From NCBI GenBank assembly GCA_013388565.1, contig JACAEZ010000113.1, positions 1-5,529 of the forward strand: 5,529 bases of DNA. Direction: 5' to 3'. The stretch comes from Campylobacterales bacterium. Lineage in GTDB: Bacteria > Campylobacterota > Campylobacteria > Campylobacterales > JACAEZ01. Below the pieces are notes generated by a model that worked only from the letters and a program-made list of their open reading frames with translations, was not told the DNA's origin and made no database searches. Positions 5,191-5,529 of this stretch are shown piece after piece. The position numbers and the translations under genes are program-made. Each line of letters starts with the position of its first letter. Within the stretch, counting starts at the first letter, position 1.

Positions 5191-5529
5191 TTGAATAAAA
5201 GAAAATGTGACCATTGCCATTTAGAATATGATGAAAATATATTGATAAAAGATGAAAGTGGTGGTGAAAAAAAATATTTTTGTTGTAAAGGGTGTCAAGG
5301 TGTTTATCATATTTTAAAAGATAGTCATCTTGATGGTTTTTATGAAAAATTGGGTTCAAATAGTTTAGAGCCACCAAAAGTATTAGATGCTGATTTAGAG
5401 AGATTTAATTTAGATGGATTTAGAAAAAAATATATAAAACAAAAAGATGGATTATCTGAAATTTATCTAATAATAGAGGGAATTCACTGTTCTGCATGTG
5501 TTTGGTTAAATGAAAAAATTTTACATCAA
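5191..5529 (+). CDS. ccoI: Copper-transporting P-type ATPase, CcoI/FixI type (N-terminal part)
   Basis: The first 113 codons of a heavy-metal P1B-type ATPase run off the right edge. CcoI/FixI proteins export copper across the inner membrane for assembly of the cbb3-type cytochrome c oxidase. The visible part has a cysteine-rich N-terminal domain with CDHC at 6-9 and YFCCKGCQGVYH at 29-40, as in the ATPase metal-binding region of this subfamily. A linker follows, then the start of a ferredoxin-like HMA domain, EIYLIIEGIHCSACVWLNEKIL (90-111), with the metal-binding C100-x-x-C103. The GIHCSACVWLNE wording is typical of the CcoI/FixI group rather than of CopA. The membrane helices, CPC motif and DKTGT phosphorylation site lie beyond the window, so completeness cannot be judged. 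The start is TTG, chosen because an in-frame stop lies just upstream and AAGGA is correctly placed. It is divergent from the minus-strand operon, with a 37-base gap. Confidence 0.88.
   Translation, partial: MNKRKCDHCHLEYDENILIKDESGGEKKYFCCKGCQGVYHILKDSHLDGFYEKLGSNSLEPPKVLDADLERFNLDGFRKKYIKQKDGLSEIYLIIEGIHCSACVWLNEKILHQ

Noticed and set aside
5135..5377. Minus-strand open frame of 80 codons opposite the ccoI-like gene
   Set aside because: The plus strand here encodes conserved metal-binding cysteine motifs, and the histidine-rich product of the reverse frame is the expected artefact.
1..5529. CRISPR array, insertion sequence, tRNA gene or prophage remnant
   Set aside because: No spaced direct repeats, terminal inverted repeats, transposase motifs or tRNA cloverleaf were seen. 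Nearly all bases are accounted for by chromosomal genes of uniform composition.

Overview
The window is a compact, very A+T-rich stretch of bacterial chromosome. It most resembles Campylobacterota, probably an Arcobacter-like genus. The reasons are the low G+C, the tightly packed genes, a soluble PAS histidine kinase with the H-box AHQWRQPLN, a stand-alone FlhB C-terminal-domain protein of the FlhX type, and a CcoI/FixI-type copper ATPase. The genus is an inference from these family traits, not from a database match.

Layout. Positions 5153 down to 110 hold one minus-strand gene cluster. In order of transcription it contains a small membrane protein of unknown function (5153-4758), riboflavin synthase ribE (4755-4144), a FlhX-like protein (4137-3859), a protein with a degenerate GGDEF domain (3851-2967), a PAS-PAS histidine kinase (2959-1124) and dihydroorotase pyrC (1108-110). 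Gaps between these genes are only 2 to 15 bases, and no terminator is visible, so they are probably one transcript. A possible 25-codon ORF overlaps the pyrC stop (117-40). On the right, 37 bases separate the first minus-strand gene from a divergent plus-strand gene. That gene starts with TTG at 5191 and runs off the window. It encodes the N-terminal metal-binding part of a CcoI/FixI copper-transporting P-type ATPase.

How the genes work together. ribE and pyrC are housekeeping enzymes for riboflavin and pyrimidine synthesis. The three genes between them are regulatory or flagellar: an FlhB-like export-gate fragment, a GGDEF-fold protein that has lost its catalytic residues, and a cytoplasmic histidine kinase with no response regulator in view. 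The GGDEF-like protein and the kinase are adjacent, with the kinase ribosome-binding site overlapping the upstream stop codon, so they are the best candidates for a functional pair. No mobile element, CRISPR array, tRNA or rRNA was seen. Most of the window looks like ordinary core chromosome. The least explained parts are the degenerate GGDEF/kinase pair and the small membrane protein.
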